A stretch of 64,000 nucleotides of DNA. Source: Mesorhizobium sp. CA14 (GTDB lineage: Bacteria > Pseudomonadota > Alphaproteobacteria > Rhizobiales > Rhizobiaceae). Positions within the stretch are counted from its first letter, which is position 1, and every line of letters starts with the position of its first letter. The translations under genes were made by a program, and so were the position numbers. Of this stretch, positions 61,125 to 64,000 are shown piece by piece. Location: the NCBI RefSeq assembly GCF_020165195.1, contig NZ_JAIUHR010000025.1:39377-103376 (forward strand), written 5' to 3'. The notes below the pieces were generated by a model that was not told the DNA's origin, searched no databases, and saw nothing but the letters and a program-made list of their open reading frames with translations.

Positions 61125-61517
61125 ATGGCCGACAAAACCGGGCCAGACGGAACCGGAGAAACCGGCCGCGGCAGGCAGCCAGAAGCCACTATCCGCGACG
61201 ACGAACTTGAGCGCCGCCGGCGCGATCTCGAAGCATCGCTTGCGACGAGACGCACGGACCGGCTCGAGGGGAAAGACGAAGCGAAAGCTGCGACCGGTTA
61301 CGGTCAGGCGCTGAAACTGTCCAGCGAGTTCATCGCCGGGGTGGTGGTCGGCGTCGCCCTGGGCTGGATCATCGACCGCCTGGCGGGAACAGCGCCTTGG
61401 GGTCTGATTGTCGGCCTGTTGCTGGGCTTTGGCGCCGGTATACTCAATGTCCTGCGCTCGGCGGGACTGGCATCCGAATTCGGCCAGGGCGGCAAGCCGC
61501 GCGAGCCGAAAGAATGA
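61125..61517 (+). CDS. atpI: ATP synthase protein I
   Basis: 130 residues: a charged N-terminal half (RDDELERRRRDLEASLATRR), then two membrane helices (FIAGVVVGVALGWIIDRLAG and GLIVGLLLGFGAGILNVLRS) with the AtpI signature GWIIDRLAGTAPW. It assists assembly of the c-ring and perhaps magnesium uptake. First gene of the F0 operon. Confidence 0.9.
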   Translation: MADKTGPDGTGETGRGRQPEATIRDDELERRRRDLEASLATRRTDRLEGKDEAKAATGYGQALKLSSEFIAGVVVGVALGWIIDRLAGTAPWGLIVGLLLGFGAGILNVLRSAGLASEFGQGGKPREPKE

Positions 61518-61583
61518 AGTGGGGCGCCGCAAGGCGCTGAAGTGAACTTAAGAAGCCGGTTGTGGCTTTGACGGGGATTTAAA

Positions 61584-62345
61584 GTGGCTGCTGCTGACAA
61601 GGTCGATCCGATCCACCAGTTCCAGATCCATCCGATCATCCCGCTGCATATCGGCGGCTACGACGTCTCTTTCACCAACTCTTCCCTGTTCATGGTCGTG
61701 ACGATCGTGCTGGCCTCGGCCTTCCTCTATATGAGCACAGCGAGCCGCGCGCTCATCCCGGGCCGGCTGCAGTCGGTATCGGAGATGGCCTACGAATTCG
61801 TCGGCAACATGCTGCGCGATGCCGCCGGCAAGCAGGGCATGCAGTTCTTCCCGCTGGTGTTCTCGCTGTTCATGTTCGTGCTGGTCGCCAACCTGATCGG
61901 CCTATTCCCCTATTTCTTCACCGTCACCAGCCACATCATCGTCACCTTCACCCTGGCGATCCTGGTCATCGGCACCGTCATCGTCTACGGCTTCGCCAAG
62001 CACGGCTTCGGCTTCCTCAAGCTGTTCGTGCCGCATGGCGTGCCGGGCTATCTCCTGCCGCTGGTGGTGGCGATCGAAGTCATCTCCTTCGTCTCGCGCC
62101 CGGTCAGCCTCTCGGTTCGTCTTTTCGCCAACATGCTGGCCGGCCACATCACGCTCAAAGTGTTCTCTGGCTTCGTCGTCAGCCTCAGCGCGTTTGGCGC
62201 CCTGGGCATCGCCGGCTCGGTCCTGCCGCTTGCGATGGCCGTCGCGCTTTCCGCGCTCGAGCTGCTGGTCGCCTTCCTGCAGGCCTATGTGTTCGCGGTG
62301 CTGACCTGCATGTATCTGAACGACGCTCTGCACCCGAGCCATTGA
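61584..62345 (+). CDS. atpB: F0F1 ATP synthase subunit a
   Basis: 253 residues, GTG start. Multi-helix membrane protein with the essential arginine in SVRLFANMLAGHITLKVFSGF (about residue 178) and the C-terminal LELLVAFLQAYVFAVLTCMYLNDALH. It forms the proton half-channels next to the c-ring. Confidence 0.97.
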   Translation: MAAADKVDPIHQFQIHPIIPLHIGGYDVSFTNSSLFMVVTIVLASAFLYMSTASRALIPGRLQSVSEMAYEFVGNMLRDAAGKQGMQFFPLVFSLFMFVLVANLIGLFPYFFTVTSHIIVTFTLAILVIGTVIVYGFAKHGFGFLKLFVPHGVPGYLLPLVVAIEVISFVSRPVSLSVRLFANMLAGHITLKVFSGFVVSLSAFGALGIAGSVLPLAMAVALSALELLVAFLQAYVFAVLTCMYLNDALHPSH

Positions 62346-62420
62346 TTTTCACCGGCGCCCCGGCGCCAGCATACCCAACGTACCAACTGCAACGAATAGA
62401 GAAACCACAGGAGTTTTGAA

Positions 62421-62645
62421 ATGGACGCAACTGCAGCAGCTGCTATCGGCGCTGGTATCGCCTGCATCGGCATGGGCGGCGCGGGCATCGGCCTCGGCAA
62501 CATCTTCGGCAGCTACCTCTCGGGCGCGCTCCGCAACCCCTCGGCTGCCGACGGCCAGTTCGGCCGCCTGATCTTCGGCTTCGCCGTGACCGAAGCTCTG
62601 GGCATCTTCTCGCTCCTGATCGCTCTGCTCCTGGTCTTCAAGTAA
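62421..62645 (+). CDS. atpE: F0F1 ATP synthase subunit c
   Basis: 74 residues, two helices joined by the polar loop ALRNPSA. The proton-carrying carboxylate is Glu58 (FAVTEALGIF). A CAGGAG ribosome site lies before the ATG. The ring of these subunits drives rotation. Confidence 0.97.
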   Translation: MDATAAAAIGAGIACIGMGGAGIGLGNIFGSYLSGALRNPSAADGQFGRLIFGFAVTEALGIFSLLIALLLVFK

Positions 62646-62706
62646 GAGCCAGAGCTGACGAAAGGGGCCGCATGGTGCGGCCCCGTTCCATGGACAGGGG
62701 AATGAG

Positions 62707-63288
62707 ATGTTCGTGACATCTGCCTACGCGCAAGAAACAGCGCCGGCCGCGGCCGAGGGCGATACGCATGCAGGCACCGCTGTGCCTGCCGCGGAGCATG
62801 AAGCGTTCCCGCCGTTCGATGCCAAGACCTTCCCGTCGCAGATCCTGTGGCTGGTCATCACCTTCGGGCTTTTCTACCTGTTCCTGAAGCGCGTTGTAAT
62901 GCCGCGTCTTGGCAGCATCATCGATGTCCGCAACGACCGCATCACCCAGGACCTCGATCATGCCGCTAGGCTTAAGGACGAGGCGGATGCCGCAGTTGCT
63001 GCCTATGAGCAGGAACTGGCGGAGGCCAAGGCCAACGCCAACAAGATCGGCCAGCAGGCAAGCGACGCTGCCAAAGCGGACGCCGAGAGCACGCGCAAGA
63101 AGCTCGAGGCCGAGCTTGAGAAGAAGCTTGGCGAGGCCGAGGCGAGCATCGCCTCGATCAAGGCCAAGGCGATGAAGGAAGTCGGCACGATCGCCGAGGA
63201 CACCACGTCGGCCATCGTCGAGGCGCTTGTCGGCGGCAAGGCCGACAAGACCGAGATCGCGGCCGCGGTCAAATCCGCGAGCCGGTGA
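62707..63288 (+). CDS. atpG: F0F1 ATP synthase subunit b'
   Basis: 193 residues. A charged, alanine-rich N-terminal extension precedes one membrane helix (ILWLVITFGLFYLFLKRVVMP), then a long helical stalk. Position between c and b and the divergent sequence identify it as b', the second peripheral-stalk subunit found in alphaproteobacteria. Named atpG or atpF' in different genomes. Confidence 0.9.
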   Translation: MFVTSAYAQETAPAAAEGDTHAGTAVPAAEHEAFPPFDAKTFPSQILWLVITFGLFYLFLKRVVMPRLGSIIDVRNDRITQDLDHAARLKDEADAAVAAYEQELAEAKANANKIGQQASDAAKADAESTRKKLEAELEKKLGEAEASIASIKAKAMKEVGTIAEDTTSAIVEALVGGKADKTEIAAAVKSASR

Positions 63289-63299
63289 GGATAGGGATC

Positions 63300-63791
63300 A
63301 TGGACGCCACATCACTCGCCACGCTTTGGGCCACCATCGCTCTGATCATCTTCCTCGGCGCCGTCATCTATCTGAAGGTGCCAGCTATGCTCACCAAGTC
63401 GCTCGACTCGCGCGCGGCCAAGATCAGCGCTGAGCTCGAGGAGGCGCGCAAGCTTCGTGAAGAAGCCCAGCAGTTGCTTGGTCAGTATCAGCAGAAGCGC
63501 AAGGAAGCCGAGAAGGAGGCTGCCGACATCGTCGCCGCCGCCAAGCGCGAGGCTGAGCTGCTCGCTTCCGAAGCGGCCAAGAAGACCGAGGACTATGTCG
63601 CCCGGCGCGCCGCGCTTGCCGAGCAGAAGATCAGCCAGGCCGAGCGCGAGGCCGTCAGCGAAGTGCGCGCCTCGGCCGTCGACATCGCCGTCGAAGCCGC
63701 CCGCGCGCTGCTCGCCGCCAAGGTCGATGCCAAGGCTGGCGCCGATCTGTTCAAGTCGGCGCTCAATGACGTGAAGGCCAAGCTGAACTGA
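63300..63791 (+). CDS. atpF: F0F1 ATP synthase subunit b
   Basis: 163 residues: one N-terminal membrane helix (LWATIALIIFLGAVIYLKVP) and a long alanine/glutamate-rich coiled-coil (ISAELEEARKLREEAQQLLGQYQQKRKEAEKEA). ATG 63300 chosen after GAGGATAGGG. Last gene of the operon; a terminator follows 24 bp after its stop. Confidence 0.95.
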   Translation: MDATSLATLWATIALIIFLGAVIYLKVPAMLTKSLDSRAAKISAELEEARKLREEAQQLLGQYQQKRKEAEKEAADIVAAAKREAELLASEAAKKTEDYVARRAALAEQKISQAEREAVSEVRASAVDIAVEAARALLAAKVDAKAGADLFKSALNDVKAKLN

Positions 63792-63814
63792 GCTGACTTC
63801 GAAGCTTCGAAATC

Positions 63815-63846
63815 AAAAGCCGCCTGGGCAACCCGGCGGCTTTTTT
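63815..63846 (+). terminator. Intrinsic terminator of the F0 operon
   Basis: GCCGCC (63819-63824) and GGCGGC (63835-63840), extended by GGG/CCC in the loop and A/T pairs outside, then TTTTTT (63841-63846). A-tract upstream and T-tract downstream make it usable in both directions. The bases after it, to the window end, contain no convincing gene. Confidence 0.9.
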
Positions 63847-64000
63847 GTTGGCGCGGATGATCTCCCCCTCGAGGGCATATGCGCTAAGATAGGTTTGGCA
63901 TGGCTTGAAACTTGCGCTTTCGTGGTGGCTCGCGCCAACGATGTCGCAAGGCATGGAGATTTCGGCGCAGGATTGCCAAGGGCGGCTGAGTAAAGATGGC

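Noticed and set aside
61125..63791. Missing F1 genes as a sign of gene loss
   Set aside because: Separate F0 and F1 operons are the normal arrangement in alphaproteobacteria.
63763..63954. 63-codon minus-strand frame at the right end
   Set aside because: It runs through the terminator and into atpF antisense, with no ribosome site or recognisable family.

Overview
The window looks like chromosomal DNA of a Mesorhizobium-type alphaproteobacterium (Rhizobiales). The GC content is high. There is a bacA/sbmA gene, an isolated F0 ATP-synthase operon (atpI-B-E-F'-F, with no F1 genes), many ABC uptake systems, and several families of rhizobial intergenic palindromes. No rRNA, tRNA, CRISPR, insertion sequence or phage gene was seen.

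Layout. (1) 1-5.5 kb: methylated-amine catabolism. It holds the 3' end of a GcvT-domain gene (probably the TMAO demethylase tdm), dmmA, a ferredoxin reductase, a DUF3445 heme N-demethylase, a divergent XRE-cupin regulator, and tmm (trimethylamine monooxygenase). Together these would convert TMA to TMAO, then DMA, then MMA. (2) 5.5-17.5 kb: an SDR, a tandem DUF427 protein, a 5'-truncated family-5 solute-binding protein, a LysR regulator, then a complete Dpp-like ABC operon. Upstream of that operon lie an internally deleted enolase-superfamily gene, an intact enolase-superfamily gene and a GntR regulator. (3) 17.6-23.9 kb: an HAE1 RND pump, its adaptor and a small protein, divergent from a TetR gene with a striking pair of palindromic operators, then a methyltransferase. 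(4) 24-29.5 kb: a small RNA with three CCUCCUCCC loops (cuckoo-like), a LacI regulator, a sugar ABC transporter and an FAH-family enzyme. (5) 29.7-35.8 kb: a PuuB-like amine oxidase, PotB/C/D/A-like genes and a PuuR-like regulator, with one 16-bp palindrome in front of both the oxidase and the transporter. (6) 35.8-44.9 kb: a GntR regulator divergent from a second Pot-like ABC operon. It continues into a gamma-glutamyltransferase, an oxalyl-CoA-synthetase-like ligase and a ketopantoate-reductase-like gene. (7) 45-54.6 kb: mostly single housekeeping or accessory genes: a 2H phosphoesterase, SnoaL, AHSA1/ArsR, an ArsC-like protein, DUF488, an M29 aminopeptidase, LysR, MFS, BacA/SbmA and a polysaccharide deacetylase. 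(8) 54.8-64 kb: a YfgM-like protein and Der GTPase, LysR/MFS, a SleB-like wall hydrolase, and the F0 operon ending in a clear terminator.

The most notable signals are the cuckoo-like RNA, several regulator-operator architectures that can be read directly from sequence, two gene remnants (one 5'-truncated, one internally deleted), a permease gene with no ATG/GTG/TTG start, and two or more families of palindromic repeats placed inside operons and leaders.
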